A model generated the notes under the pieces. That model was not told where the DNA came from and ran no database searches. It saw only the letters and a list, made by a program, of their open reading frames with translations. A stretch of 48,466 nucleotides of DNA from Muribaculaceae bacterium (GTDB lineage Bacteria; Bacteroidota; Bacteroidia; Bacteroidales; Muribaculaceae): contig VSPM01000018.1 in the NCBI GenBank assembly GCA_009775365.1, positions 1 to 48,466 of the forward strand. Reading direction: 5' to 3'. The translations under genes were made by a program, and so were the position numbers. Positions 26,599 through 35,920 of this stretch are shown here, in pieces; within the stretch, counting starts at the first letter, position 1; each line of letters starts with the position of its first letter.

Positions 26599-27282
26599 TC
26601 ATTGATTTACACAATCTCCATTAACTTCCATCTCCCTTATGATCGGAAGAAGAATGCGATTGCGTATCCTGTTATTCTGACTCACATCTTTCTGCAATGA
26701 AAAAACGGATGAAACCACTGCCATGCATAGATTCCGGTCGTAGTCTCCTTGAAGATGCACCACGAAAAATGTGAGCAAATCATGCAATTTCTCCTCAACC
26801 TCCGTATGAGCATTGACATAGCGATTGCAATCAGACGGCACATTCCCGTTTCTCAATGCAGGGAAAAGCAATCTCTCATCATAATTGACACACTCCACAA
26901 GCTCATGACGCATATCAGTGAAAAAATGCCTTAGCAGCCCGAGATTATTATCAGTGCCGCTTCTTGAAATCAAAGAATCGAAATGGCGCTCTATATTGGG
27001 AAGCTGAACTCGAAGGTAATAGACAGAAGTCTTGCTCAGGTAGTCGATTGTTTTTTCAAGTGAGAAAGTATCTCTTGAATTAGACGGGAAATAACTCTCG
27101 TCGAGAAATGTATTCACCACAGAAATAAAAAAGGCGGAGTCGATGCCCCTTTCGGCACACACCGCTCCGACCGAATCGTCACCCACGCCAAGGCTCACCC
27201 CCAACCTGTTGATCACAGGTATTATCGAGGGGTGAGCCATCACAACCTCAGAAAGGCGCGAATCTTTATTGTAAACCGCCAT
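26599..27282 (-). CDS. Hemerythrin-domain protein
   Basis: A 227-residue protein with an N-terminal DUF1858/ScdA-like segment (LSEVVMAHPSIIPVINRLGV) and a C-terminal hemerythrin HHE helical bundle. Candidate di-iron ligands include His100, His119, His126, Glu130, Glu136, His159, Glu163 and His167. The family includes RIC/YtfE repair proteins for iron-sulfur clusters damaged by nitric oxide, and oxygen sensors. The Cys-Cys pair found in the ScdA/YtfE N-domain is absent. It overlaps the preceding cyclo-ligase gene by 17 bp and is followed by a pseudo-receiver LuxR regulator, so a redox or NO sensing pair is likely (inference). Confidence 0.82.
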   Translation of the reverse strand: MAVYNKDSRLSEVVMAHPSIIPVINRLGVSLGVGDDSVGAVCAERGIDSAFFISVVNTFLDESYFPSNSRDTFSLEKTIDYLSKTSVYYLRVQLPNIERHFDSLISRSGTDNNLGLLRHFFTDMRHELVECVNYDERLLFPALRNGNVPSDCNRYVNAHTEVEEKLHDLLTFFVVHLQGDYDRNLCMAVVSSVFSLQKDVSQNNRIRNRILLPIIREMEVNGDCVNQ

Positions 27283-27844
27283 TTTTAATTATTATGGTTG
27301 AATTCTGAGTTATAATAACATCCATGCCAACATCGTGCGGCTCAGTTGGAAGTTCATCGAAAAGCTGGAATTCATATCCCACACCGATTTTAACAGCTGC
27401 GGTAGATTTAAGGAACCTGTCATAAAATCCCTTTCCTCTTCCGAGTCTGTTCCCTTTTCTGTCATAGGCGACAGCCGGCACAACCACAAGTTCAATATCC
27501 TCCGGATTGGCAGTGTCGTTTCCGGTCGGCTCCTCGATATGGAAACTTCCAAGCTCGAGGCGAGATTCGTCATAAGGAAGAATCTCAAGGTCAACGCCGT
27601 TCACACGCGGAAGATAGAAATGTTTCAACCCTGCCCATTTTGCAAGAAAAGCATGTGTCGAAAGTTCATCTGGCAGAGAATGATACATCAATATGCGGTC
27701 AGCAAGAAGGAATGCCGCAGTTTTTTCAAGACGTGCAAACACCTCGTCTGCGGCGCTGCGTTTTTCAGCCTCTGAAAGCATGGTGCGCAAAGCCTTCACT
27801 TTGCGTCTAATTTCGTTTTTTTCCATAATTCTTGAGTCTTTCAT
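27266..27844 (-). CDS. 5-formyltetrahydrofolate cyclo-ligase
   Basis: A 192-residue enzyme that uses ATP to convert 5-formyl-THF to 5,10-methenyl-THF, returning stored folate to one-carbon metabolism. The nucleotide-binding signature is GNRLGRGKGFYDRFL near residues 130-145; the N-terminal KVKALRTMLSEAEK helix and VVVPAVAYD also fit. Its start overlaps the stop of the S41 protease gene by ATGA (27841-27844), which supports this first ATG. It overlaps the hemerythrin gene at its 3' end. Confidence 0.94.
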   Translation of the reverse strand: MKDSRIMEKNEIRRKVKALRTMLSEAEKRSAADEVFARLEKTAAFLLADRILMYHSLPDELSTHAFLAKWAGLKHFYLPRVNGVDLEILPYDESRLELGSFHIEEPTGNDTANPEDIELVVVPAVAYDRKGNRLGRGKGFYDRFLKSTAAVKIGVGYEFQLFDELPTEPHDVGMDVIITQNSTIIIKNGGLQ

Positions 27845-29472
27845 TCTTTTTCGATCTTTATGTCTACGGGCGACTTGCCACTCTCAAGAAGTTCAAGAGC
27901 CTTTTTCACTGCCTTGTCATCTTCATTGAGAAGCCTGATAAACGCCGGGTAGCCCAAGACGTCTCTGGCAATCATGGCCTTTATCTGGTTCAGGAGAAGC
28001 CCTCTCGACTGGTTGATATAATACCAACGCGCAGGCACACCGTTTTTCACTGCAAAGCTCACAAAATTTTCAAGGAGCGTGTTGTCTCTCGGAAGCACTT
28101 TCAACAGCCTGTCAAGGCTATTGACCCCGTCAAGCATCACTCTGTAGCGGTCGGCCACTGAATAGGCAAACTTCTGTATCAGCCCTTTGTTCATCACGCT
28201 GATATAATATGACGTATACCCCGTGGTGTCTTCAGGCACAAATACATCAGGCATGATGCCACCCCCGCCATAGACAGTGCGACCGTTGGAGGTTGTGAAT
28301 ATCTTGCTTTTATCCAATTTTATACTGTCGGCATTATAGAACTCGCCATGCGAGAATCTGTCGGCAATGTCAAGGTCATATTTTCCGATGTCGCCGCGTG
28401 TGTACTCTTTCTGAATCGAGCGCCCCGAAGGAGTGTAGTATCGGGCCACAGTGAGACGAAGCGCCGAACTGTCGGGAAGTTCCGTCTGATTTTGCACAAG
28501 ACCTTTGCCAAATGTGCGGCGCCCTATCACAAGACCCCGGTCATTATCCTGGATAGCACCGGCAAATATCTCAGATGCCGACGCAGAACCTTCATTGGTA
28601 AGCACTGTTATCTCAGAGTCGAGGAAATTGCCACGACCGTCACTAATAGCCATTGTTTCGTTTGCCGCACGACGACCTTTTGTGTAGACAATCATTCTTC
28701 CTGCCGGCAAAAACTCATTTGCCATGTATATGGCCTGATCCATGAAGCCGCCGGTGTTACCCCTGAGGTCTATCACAAACTTCTTGGCCCCCGCCGCCTT
28801 CAAATCATTGAGGGCATTGAAAAACTCCATATATGTGTTGCGAGAGAACTTTATCACGCGAAGATAACCGGTGTCGTCGCTAAGAAGATAGGAGCAGTCT
28901 ACAGAATTCACGGGTATATCACCCCTTATTACATCAAACTGAAGTTCCTTAGGAGATGAAGAGCGCTTGATCTGCAATTGCACTTTAGATCCTTTCGCCC
29001 CTCTCAGATTGTTGAAAACACTGTCTGAAGTGATCTCCGGCCCGGTCAGATTTATGCCGTCGGCACTGACAATCCGGTCGCCGGGAAGGATTCCTACTTT
29101 TTCAGCCGGCCCACCTGCTATGACTTCAACCACGCGCACCGAATCACTGACCACCTGAAAAGAAACACCTACCCCGCTGAACGACCCCTGCAGGTCTTCA
29201 TTCACAGCCGTGAGTTCACTTGAAGGTATGTATGCTGAATGAGGGTCGAGCGATGTCAGAAGCTGCGGCAACGACGACTCTATAAGCGAATCGATGTCAA
29301 TTTGGTCTACATATTCATTCTCTATCAGCCTCAAAACAGTGCGGAGTTTCTCTTCCTCCACGGAAAGTGTGCGACGAGTGATATATTTGCCAATAAAAAT
29401 ACCGCCCACAAGTCCTAAGGCAAGCAGAATAGGAAGGGCTACAAGTCCAAGATTTCTTTTTTTATTCATCAT
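27841..29472 (-). CDS. C-terminal processing protease (S41)
   Basis: A carboxyl-terminal processing peptidase of the CtpA/Prc family, 543 residues from the start chosen here. A single N-terminal membrane anchor (about 8-28), a PDZ domain (GVSFQVVSDSVRVVEVIAGG, PGDRIVSADG) and the S41 catalytic domain follow: the Ser lies in TNEGSASASEIFAGA, the Lys in RTFGKGLVQ. The C-terminal 100 residues form an additional domain. The frame is open for eight more codons to 29496. The ATGs at 29472 and 29469 are preferred because they sit directly before the MNKKRN signal start and overlap the preceding dCMP deaminase stop by only a few bases. It acts in the periplasm. Confidence 0.94.
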   Translation of the reverse strand: MMNKKRNLGLVALPILLALGLVGGIFIGKYITRRTLSVEEEKLRTVLRLIENEYVDQIDIDSLIESSLPQLLTSLDPHSAYIPSSELTAVNEDLQGSFSGVGVSFQVVSDSVRVVEVIAGGPAEKVGILPGDRIVSADGINLTGPEITSDSVFNNLRGAKGSKVQLQIKRSSSPKELQFDVIRGDIPVNSVDCSYLLSDDTGYLRVIKFSRNTYMEFFNALNDLKAAGAKKFVIDLRGNTGGFMDQAIYMANEFLPAGRMIVYTKGRRAANETMAISDGRGNFLDSEITVLTNEGSASASEIFAGAIQDNDRGLVIGRRTFGKGLVQNQTELPDSSALRLTVARYYTPSGRSIQKEYTRGDIGKYDLDIADRFSHGEFYNADSIKLDKSKIFTTSNGRTVYGGGGIMPDVFVPEDTTGYTSYYISVMNKGLIQKFAYSVADRYRVMLDGVNSLDRLLKVLPRDNTLLENFVSFAVKNGVPARWYYINQSRGLLLNQIKAMIARDVLGYPAFIRLLNEDDKAVKKALELLESGKSPVDIKIEKE

Positions 29473-29896
29473 CCATTGGAATATGAACAGTCTCAATGCC
29501 GGCTCTTTTCAAGAGCTGAAGGCCGTCGGCCATTCTATATAATTCAGAAAACACCACTCTCCTTATTCCGGCCTGAATAATAAGTTTTGAACATTCAATG
29601 CATGGACTGGCCGTGACATAAAGTGTGCTTCCGTCGCTTGAATTATTGCTTCTCGCCACTTTTGTAATGGCATTGGCCTCGGCATGGAGCACATAGGGAT
29701 ACGTGGTGTCGTGCTCGTCTTCACAGACATTGGGAAAACCGGAAGGTGTTCCGTTATAACCATCTGAAATTATCATTTTGTCTTTCACAAGCAATGCGCC
29801 CACTTTGCGACGAACACAATATGAGTTTTCGCTCCATATTTTAGCCATGCGGAGATAGCGTTTGTCAAGCAAAAGATTTTTATCTGAACAATCCAT
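29462..29896 (-). CDS. Deoxycytidylate (dCMP) deaminase
   Basis: A 144-residue zinc deaminase that converts dCMP to dUMP for thymidylate synthesis. The zinc-binding sites are HAEANAI (His71, with catalytic Glu73) and SPCIECSKLI (Cys99, Cys102). It resembles ComEB in length and sequence. It begins the compact cluster dCMP deaminase - S41 protease - cyclo-ligase - hemerythrin - LuxR, joined by short overlaps. No exact promoter box was found in the 146 bp between it and trxB. Confidence 0.93.
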   Translation of the reverse strand: MDCSDKNLLLDKRYLRMAKIWSENSYCVRRKVGALLVKDKMIISDGYNGTPSGFPNVCEDEHDTTYPYVLHAEANAITKVARSNNSSDGSTLYVTASPCIECSKLIIQAGIRRVVFSELYRMADGLQLLKRAGIETVHIPMDDE

Positions 29897-30042
29897 GTCG
29901 AAACCATTAAGTGATTATCTTGAGTGGGGAACAGCTTTATTGCCGCCCCCCACCTGTAAATTATAACGCCGGAAACATAAATAAGTTATACAGGCGCTAA
30001 GAGGATTTTTTAATATAAAGATGAGTATATCCGCATTCAATA

Positions 30043-30990
30043 TCACATCTCTTCATGCTCCATAAGGAACTTCTCGGCGTCGAGAGCCGCACGGCATCCG
30101 GTTCCGGCTGCACACACGGCCTGGCGATAGCGCGGGTCGGCACAATCTCCTGCGGCGAACACACCTTCCACATTAGTGTGTGTAGTGGCGCCTTTCACCC
30201 TTATATAGCCCTCCTCGTCGAGTTCTATCTGCCCACGGAAAATCTCTGTATTGGGGCGATGTCCGATTCCAAGGAAGAATCCGTCGATTGCGATGTCAAA
30301 GCGCTCCTCTTCGGGAGTGCCTACATGACGCACAAGGTGAGCGCCTTCTACCCCGTCTTCGCCAAAAAGTCCTTCTGTGTTGCAATGGAAAAGAATTTCG
30401 ATATTCTCTCTTTCCTTAACCCTGCGCTGCATCACCTCTGAAGCGCGAAGCACTCCGCGACGCACAATGAGATAAACTTTTTTTGCGAGAGTCGAAAGAT
30501 ACAAAGCCTCTTCGCACGCAGTGTCGCCACCGCCTACAACTGCAACATTCTTCTTGCGATAGAAAAATCCGTCGCAAGTGGCACATGCGCTCACTCCGAG
30601 TCCTCTGTACTTCTCTTCGTCAGCAAGGCCAAGATATTTGGCTGATGCGCCGGTGCTGATAATCACTGTCTCCGCCTCTATAACGTCGCCTTTCTCATCT
30701 TCGCAGCGGAACGGACGTTTCGAGAAATCAACTTTTGTGATAACTCTCGGCCTGATGTCGGCGCCAAAACGCAACGCCTGCTGACGGAACTGGTCCATCA
30801 TCTCAGGGCCCTGGACACCTTCAGGATAGCCTGGGAAGTTCTCTATCTCAGTAGTCTGGGTGAGCTGTCCGCCCGGCTGGTTTCCTTCATACACCACAGG
30901 ATGCAGATTTGCGCGTGAAGCATACAGGGCTGCTGTGAATCCGGCAGGCCCTGAGCCGATTACAAGTACTCGAGTTTTTTCTTCAGTCAT
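30043..30990 (-). CDS. trxB: Thioredoxin reductase
   Basis: A 315-residue FAD enzyme that transfers NADPH electrons to thioredoxin (a trxA is at 166-480). The FAD-binding motif GSGPAGFTAALYASRA is near residues 12-27, the redox-active CATC is at 136-139, and the NADPH-binding GGGDTACEEA at about 153-162. Length is standard. It is a separate gene: the LolA-like gene ends 117 bp upstream. The near-match CAAAGGCA at 31037-31044 could be its -7 box but departs from consensus. Confidence 0.96.
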   Translation of the reverse strand: MTEEKTRVLVIGSGPAGFTAALYASRANLHPVVYEGNQPGGQLTQTTEIENFPGYPEGVQGPEMMDQFRQQALRFGADIRPRVITKVDFSKRPFRCEDEKGDVIEAETVIISTGASAKYLGLADEEKYRGLGVSACATCDGFFYRKKNVAVVGGGDTACEEALYLSTLAKKVYLIVRRGVLRASEVMQRRVKERENIEILFHCNTEGLFGEDGVEGAHLVRHVGTPEEERFDIAIDGFFLGIGHRPNTEIFRGQIELDEEGYIRVKGATTHTNVEGVFAAGDCADPRYRQAVCAAGTGCRAALDAEKFLMEHEEM

Positions 30991-31106
30991 GATTCGGTTA
31001 TATTAATTTTTAGTTTAGCCTATAAATTTTATAATACAAAGGCATTTTATTTATGTATTAACGTATCGACTCCGCCTCTCATTATAAAACTTCAAGAGAA
31101 TAAAAT

Positions 31107-31766
31107 TTATCTTAAATCAATAATCTCGGCTTTCGGATATTTTTTCTTGGGATATTCGAATTCCGAAGCGGGGGCAGGATTCCCGGTCACAAAAGATGTA
31201 ACATCTATAGTGGCGGAGCCTACTGCTGTGGTCACGATTATTCGCTCTGTCTTGAATGTTGTCGAATTGATTGTGAAAGTCAATTTTTTAACACCGCCGC
31301 GAGAATTTCTTGGCGTAAGGTCAATCATATATTTCCCATTACGCTTCACAGGAGAGAACTTATAGGCATAAGCACTGCCGCCACCTTTTACATAAAGGAG
31401 CGGGTTCGATTCCAAAAGCTCCTGAGCTGTAGGGGTAGTGACGGTAGTTTCCCCTATGCGAGGATTATAGGTATATAACGCCTTGCCATTATACCATGTA
31501 GACACATCGGGCAATGTCACAAAAAACTTCTGGCCGGCACTTTTAAGTGAGCCTTTCGATGTCTTTCCATTACCTGCTATGGTGAATGTAGCGCTTATGC
31601 CCTTGGCATCTGAAATCACGGCTGCGGCTTTTTGTGCCACCTGCTCAGCCGTGAGCGCAGCCACGGCACTAAATGACGGCAACAAAAGCATCGCCAGCGT
31701 CATGATTAACAATCCGGCTCTTCTTAAAAAGCTGTTATCTCTGTCGAATCCGTAAGAACGCGACAT
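31107..31766 (-). CDS. LolA-like outer-membrane lipoprotein carrier
   Basis: A 219-residue exported protein with a signal peptide (about 18-37 of the chosen start, ending AVA) and a beta-rich mature domain of the LolA fold: GISATFTIAGNGKTSKGSLK, FFVTLPDVSTWYNGKALYTY and FTINSTTFKTERIIVTT. LolA proteins carry lipoproteins across the periplasm to the outer membrane. It lies directly downstream of ftsK, an arrangement common in Bacteroidota. The frame opens at 31808, 14 codons earlier; 31766 is preferred for a shorter n-region, though the longer start is closer to the ftsK stop. Confidence 0.82.
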   Translation of the reverse strand: MSRSYGFDRDNSFLRRAGLLIMTLAMLLLPSFSAVAALTAEQVAQKAAAVISDAKGISATFTIAGNGKTSKGSLKSAGQKFFVTLPDVSTWYNGKALYTYNPRIGETTVTTPTAQELLESNPLLYVKGGGSAYAYKFSPVKRNGKYMIDLTPRNSRGGVKKLTFTINSTTFKTERIIVTTAVGSATIDVTSFVTGNPAPASEFEYPKKKYPKAEIIDLR

Positions 31767-31850
31767 ACCCGGCGACTCCGGGAAATCTGCTGTTTTGATA
31801 TTCGGCATAATCTCTGTTTTCTGTATTAGAGTGAAAGAAGAGTAAAGGGT

Positions 31851-34580
31851 TTAAGGATTCAACATCGACTCAAGAGTCATCGGGTCTACCAGAACCGAAC
31901 GCGGTTTGCCTCCATGTGCAGGGCCCACTATACCTGCGGCTTCCAGCTGATCCATGATTTTGCCGGCACGGTTATAGCCAATTGAATAACGACGCTGGAG
32001 AGACGACGTAGAAGCCGTATTGGAAGAAACGATAAGACGGGCCACCTCATCAAACAACGGGTCTTTATCGCCAAAATTATTCCCAATCTCGCTTCCGTCG
32101 CTGTCACTGCCGTTAACTACAGGCTCAGGCAGCTCATATGCCCCTTGCCCATAAGGCTGACGCTCTATGTAATCACATATCTCCTCCACCTCTGGTGTGT
32201 CGATAAATGCACATTGCACTCTGACCATAGGGGCGCTGTTGCTAATAAGCATGTCACCTCTACCTATGAGCTGTTGCGCTCCGGTGGTGTCGAGAATTGT
32301 CTTGCTGTCAACCCCCGAGCTGACCTTGAATGCCACTCGAGCCGGGAAGTTTGCCTTAATAATACCGGTGATAACATTCGTAGAAGGACGCTGCGTGGCG
32401 ATTATCACATGCATTCCCACCGCTCTCGCTTTTTGAGCAAGACGCGCAATGGGTATCTCAACATCCTTGCCGGCGGTCATTATAAGGTCGCTGAACTCAT
32501 CTACAACAACCACTATATAAGGCAAGAACCTATGACCTTCAAGCGGATTAAGTTTGCGTTCTTTAATTTTGTCGTTATATTCCACAAGGTTTCTTGTGTG
32601 AGCATCTTTAAGGAGTTGATAGCGGTTGTCCATTTCCACACAAAGCGAACTCAAAGTGGCAACAACCTTGTCCATGTCTGTGATTATGGCGTCTTCAGCC
32701 CCCGGAATCTTTGCAAGATAATGCTTCTCTATCTTGGCATAAAGGCTAAATTCCACCATTTTAGGGTCAATCATCACAAATTTGAGTTCATCAGGAGTCT
32801 TGCTGTAAAGCAAAGATGCGATAATCGCATTCAGACCAACAGATTTTCCTTGTCCTGTTGCACCTGCCACAAGAAGATGAGGCATTTTTGCAAGGTCGGC
32901 AATATACACCTCGTTAGAGATAGTTGATCCGAGCGCTACCGGGAGTTTATACTTTGTCTCCTGATAAATTCTCGACTTGATTATTGTGCGCATCGACACA
33001 GTCTGGGGGTCTTTATTTGCCACCTCTATGCCGACTGTGCCTTCACCGGGTATCGGCGCAATAATACGCACGCCCTCTGCCGAAAGGCTAAGGGCAATGT
33101 CGTCAACCAGCTGACGTATTTTTGCTATTCTAACACCCTTGTCTGGCACAATTTTATAGAGAGTCACAGTTGGCCCAACAGTTGCCTCGATGCTTATAAT
33201 CGGTATGCCGAAATCAAGAAGAGTGCGCTTGATTTTCTCTTTATTATCAAGCTGCTCTTTAGTATCCACACTTATTTTAGACTCTCCTTCACGAAGAATT
33301 TCAAAAGGAGGGAACTTATAAGGATGCGCCCCGGGAAGGCCGGCGTTATCCGGAATCCTGGAGGGGTTTGCCTGCGCGATAGAATTTACATTCACAATCA
33401 TTTTGTCGTCGCGCTCCGTGTCAGGTTCCTCATCTATATCTGCATCAGAAGAACCGGAAGCAACATTTGCTTCGTCGCGATTGTCGATATTCGGCTTGTT
33501 ATCCTCGGCATTTGCCACGACAGCCGGAGAGGCAGACGAATGTGACGCATATTCATCCTCTTCAAGCACATATTCTTCAGCTCCCCTCACGACTCCATAG
33601 ACAGCGGGGGAATCGTTTTCCACCTCATCAAAATCAGGCAGGCTGCTATATAATCCGCTCTCTTCACCTTCAAAAACCACATGGGTGTCGTCGTCAGTCT
33701 CCTCTTCCTGCACAGCGGCAACCTCTCCGGCCTTAGCGGCGTCTGCCTCTTCAAACCTGCGCATCTCTTCAATCTCGCGTTCACGCTCCAGGCGAAGTTC
33801 TCTCTTTTCAGCCTCAATTCTCTTGCGCTCATCGCGCTTACGCTTTATTCGCATTATCCAGTTGATAAAATCGCGCAAGCAAATCACAACAAAGCAGGAG
33901 ATAAGGAAAAGGCAAAGAATCACGGCTCCGGACCATCCGAAGAAATGCACAATAAAGTTGTTGACATAGCGGCCATGATATCCGCCCCAGTTCACAGGCG
34001 ACTGAAAACCTATTGTCAGAAGCCCGATTATAAGAGAAACGGTTATAAGTGCCACCATCGACTTGATTGTAAAGTCGACAGACTTGAATTTCGGCCGTCC
34101 CACGAGTTGCTTGAGTGTCATGGCAAAAAGCCAAAACACAATCACAAACGAACCGAGGCCAAAACATTCGTTTATAAGAAATTCAGCAAGCCGGGCTCCG
34201 CCCTCCCCTCCTTTATTGGCTATGCTCTCCGAAGCGCCGATCGCTGTGTTGCTTATTTCCGACTGGTCTTTCACACACGTTGTGAAATAAGAAAGGAAAG
34301 CCACAGTCATATAAACGGCAAGAAAACCCATGAAAAGGCCAAGCAGCCACCTCGTGGTCTGACTTCCGGCCCAAGCCTTAATCCTCTCCGACATCGGCGC
34401 TGACACCTCTTTTTTAGGTTGCGCCTTTACCTGCCGTTTAGGTTTCTTGACTTTTTCTTTTTTCTCGGTGCGTTTAGTGACGGTAGCCTTAAGTTCCTCG
34501 GCGACGGGCGGCAAGGTGTCTACACCTATCTGCTCCTCTGTCTCCGGAATCGTGGGATTAAAGTTATCGTATATCTTCAT
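31851..34580 (-). CDS. ftsK: DNA translocase FtsK
   Basis: A 909-residue septal DNA translocase that pumps chromosome ends into daughter cells and couples this to division. Four N-terminal membrane segments (around 75-240) are followed by an acidic, variable linker, then the motor domain: Walker A GATGQGKSVGLN, Walker B VVVDEFSDLI, and ATQRPSTNVITGIIKAN. The C-terminal winged-helix gamma domain ends with a block near SLQRRYSIGYNRAGKIMDQL. The frame extends 18 codons further to 34634, but the ATG at 34580 follows a -7 box at 34600-34607 by only 20 bp and gives the expected N-terminus. Confidence 0.96.
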   Translation of the reverse strand: MKIYDNFNPTIPETEEQIGVDTLPPVAEELKATVTKRTEKKEKVKKPKRQVKAQPKKEVSAPMSERIKAWAGSQTTRWLLGLFMGFLAVYMTVAFLSYFTTCVKDQSEISNTAIGASESIANKGGEGGARLAEFLINECFGLGSFVIVFWLFAMTLKQLVGRPKFKSVDFTIKSMVALITVSLIIGLLTIGFQSPVNWGGYHGRYVNNFIVHFFGWSGAVILCLFLISCFVVICLRDFINWIMRIKRKRDERKRIEAEKRELRLEREREIEEMRRFEEADAAKAGEVAAVQEEETDDDTHVVFEGEESGLYSSLPDFDEVENDSPAVYGVVRGAEEYVLEEDEYASHSSASPAVVANAEDNKPNIDNRDEANVASGSSDADIDEEPDTERDDKMIVNVNSIAQANPSRIPDNAGLPGAHPYKFPPFEILREGESKISVDTKEQLDNKEKIKRTLLDFGIPIISIEATVGPTVTLYKIVPDKGVRIAKIRQLVDDIALSLSAEGVRIIAPIPGEGTVGIEVANKDPQTVSMRTIIKSRIYQETKYKLPVALGSTISNEVYIADLAKMPHLLVAGATGQGKSVGLNAIIASLLYSKTPDELKFVMIDPKMVEFSLYAKIEKHYLAKIPGAEDAIITDMDKVVATLSSLCVEMDNRYQLLKDAHTRNLVEYNDKIKERKLNPLEGHRFLPYIVVVVDEFSDLIMTAGKDVEIPIARLAQKARAVGMHVIIATQRPSTNVITGIIKANFPARVAFKVSSGVDSKTILDTTGAQQLIGRGDMLISNSAPMVRVQCAFIDTPEVEEICDYIERQPYGQGAYELPEPVVNGSDSDGSEIGNNFGDKDPLFDEVARLIVSSNTASTSSLQRRYSIGYNRAGKIMDQLEAAGIVGPAHGGKPRSVLVDPMTLESMLNP

Positions 34581-34599
34581 CAATTTGGTTTTGGGAATG

Positions 34600-34607
34600 C
34601 AAAGATA
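34600..34607 (-). promoter_or_regulatory. ftsK -7 promoter element
   Basis: Minus-strand 34607-34600 is TATCTTTG, an exact TAnnTTTG. A -33 box is not obvious at the usual spacing. Transcription would begin near 34593, giving a very short leader before the ATG at 34580. Confidence 0.5.
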
Positions 34608-34731
34608 ACCATTAATTAACTTTTTTCCTACCAATAGGCCCCAAAATCCGAAATATTTTCAAAAACTTTTACCCAAAGCTCCCCTAATCAATGCGTAACA
34701 ATGCCTGATTTCATGCCTCCTTTCATTGTCT

Positions 34732-35664
34732 TCATAACGCGGCTTCCAAAGTGCGCTCTTCAACCTGAGCCTGCACATCAGAAAGAGTGTCCTGACTCAA
34801 CGACACGTCAGCGCGAACAACTTCGCGACGCTCTTTAAGCACCATGTGGCTTTTACCGGGGATTGTGCTTATCGATGGGATGTCATACCCCTCCTTTTTG
34901 TTGACAGCCATGTCACTGCGCCCCGGAGTTACAATAACCGGCATCCCGGAGTCAACCATCTCCACGAGCTTCATAATATTTTCATTTGCAATTCTGATAC
35001 ACCCGTGGCTTCGGCGCCCGCCAATGCTCCATGGAGCGCATGTGCCATGAATGCCGATAGAGTTAGTCACCGGTGTGTTCAGACGAATGAAACGGGGGCC
35101 ATACTCCCCGGTTTTATCACTCACCACTCCATTGTCGTCGACATAATGCCACGCCGTGCTGTTTTGAATCTTTTTCACAGAAAAGAAACCTTCCGGCGTG
35201 CGCAAGTCGCTACGCTTGTGCTTTGTCCCATAATTTTTTGCACAAGCCATTCCGAAAGCTGCCTCTTCAACGCCATATTTATCAAACATTATAACCTTCA
35301 TTCTCCCCTTGTCAACAACCACAAACCCGTCATGGTCGTTATTGATTAACCTTGTGGCATAATCCAATTCATCTTCTGCCATCTGAGGGAGAATCCCCTT
35401 TTCGTATTCTTCCCAATGCCCTGACTCTTTCATATATGCCAAAGCCTCATCGGCTGAGTCAAAATGTAGCTCCGGATCTTCAACCGGCTCAACTGCGACA
35501 GAATCTTCCATCTCCGGCTTGTTTTGCGACATATGCTCCTTATGAACAGAACCTGCATCATGAACAGAACCTGCATCCGCATCGCCGCTTCCACACGCAT
35601 AGGAACCGGCGGCGAATGCCAGCAAAATTGAAAACAACATCATTGTAGACAATATCGGTTTCAT
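34732..35664 (-). CDS. L,D-transpeptidase (YkuD family)
   Basis: A 310-residue envelope enzyme from the chosen start. The YkuD catalytic block IGIHGT...GGRRSHGCIRI carries the conserved His and catalytic Cys and is followed by IANENIMKLVEMVDSGMPV. These enzymes form 3-3 cross-links in peptidoglycan or attach proteins to it. The N-terminus is a signal peptide (MKPILSTMMLFSILLAFAAG), and a cysteine soon after might be lipidated, but the lipobox is poor (GSYAC). A tandem 6-residue repeat, DAGSVH twice, follows. The ATG at 35664 is preferred over the open frame's start at 35727. Confidence 0.92.
   Translation of the reverse strand: MKPILSTMMLFSILLAFAAGSYACGSGDADAGSVHDAGSVHKEHMSQNKPEMEDSVAVEPVEDPELHFDSADEALAYMKESGHWEEYEKGILPQMAEDELDYATRLINNDHDGFVVVDKGRMKVIMFDKYGVEEAAFGMACAKNYGTKHKRSDLRTPEGFFSVKKIQNSTAWHYVDDNGVVSDKTGEYGPRFIRLNTPVTNSIGIHGTCAPWSIGGRRSHGCIRIANENIMKLVEMVDSGMPVIVTPGRSDMAVNKKEGYDIPSISTIPGKSHMVLKERREVVRADVSLSQDTLSDVQAQVEERTLEAAL
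35542..35577 (-). repeat. Tandem 18-bp repeat in the L,D-transpeptidase gene
   Basis: ATGAACAGAACCTGCATC occurs twice back to back (35542-35559 and 35560-35577). It encodes DAGSVH twice near the N-terminus of the mature protein, in a region expected to be a flexible linker. Such in-frame repeats can gain or lose units without breaking the gene. Confidence 0.9.
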
Positions 35665-35880
35665 AACAAATCTCTTTTTTATAAACCAAGCCTTGCAAAT
35701 CAAAAGACGGCTAAGACCCTGCCACATATTGCACAGGCATCAATGGCCAAGTCGCAGCCCCCCGCCTGCCATAACCGCAGGCTTTATCCATATAACATTT
35801 AACCCTACAATTTAGACAATTCTAAATGAGAATAAAAAACGCTGAAAAAGTAAGAAACGAAAAAAATAAAACGCCCGAGC

Positions 35881-35912
35881 GTTGGCAGTGTGAGAAAAAA
35901 GAACTAATTTCG
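35881..35912 (+). promoter_or_regulatory. Possible promoter of the small-protein/dxs operon
   Basis: TAATTTCG at 35905-35912 is one mismatch from TAnnTTTG, and GTTG at 35881-35884 lies 20 bp upstream. It is 9 bp before the ATG at 35921, so the leader would be nearly absent. Moderate match only. Confidence 0.4.
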
Positions 35913-35920
35913 CATTTATC

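Noticed and set aside
34732..35664. L,D-transpeptidase as a definite lipoprotein
   Set aside because: A Cys follows the signal segment, but GSYAC is a poor lipobox, so lipidation is not claimed.
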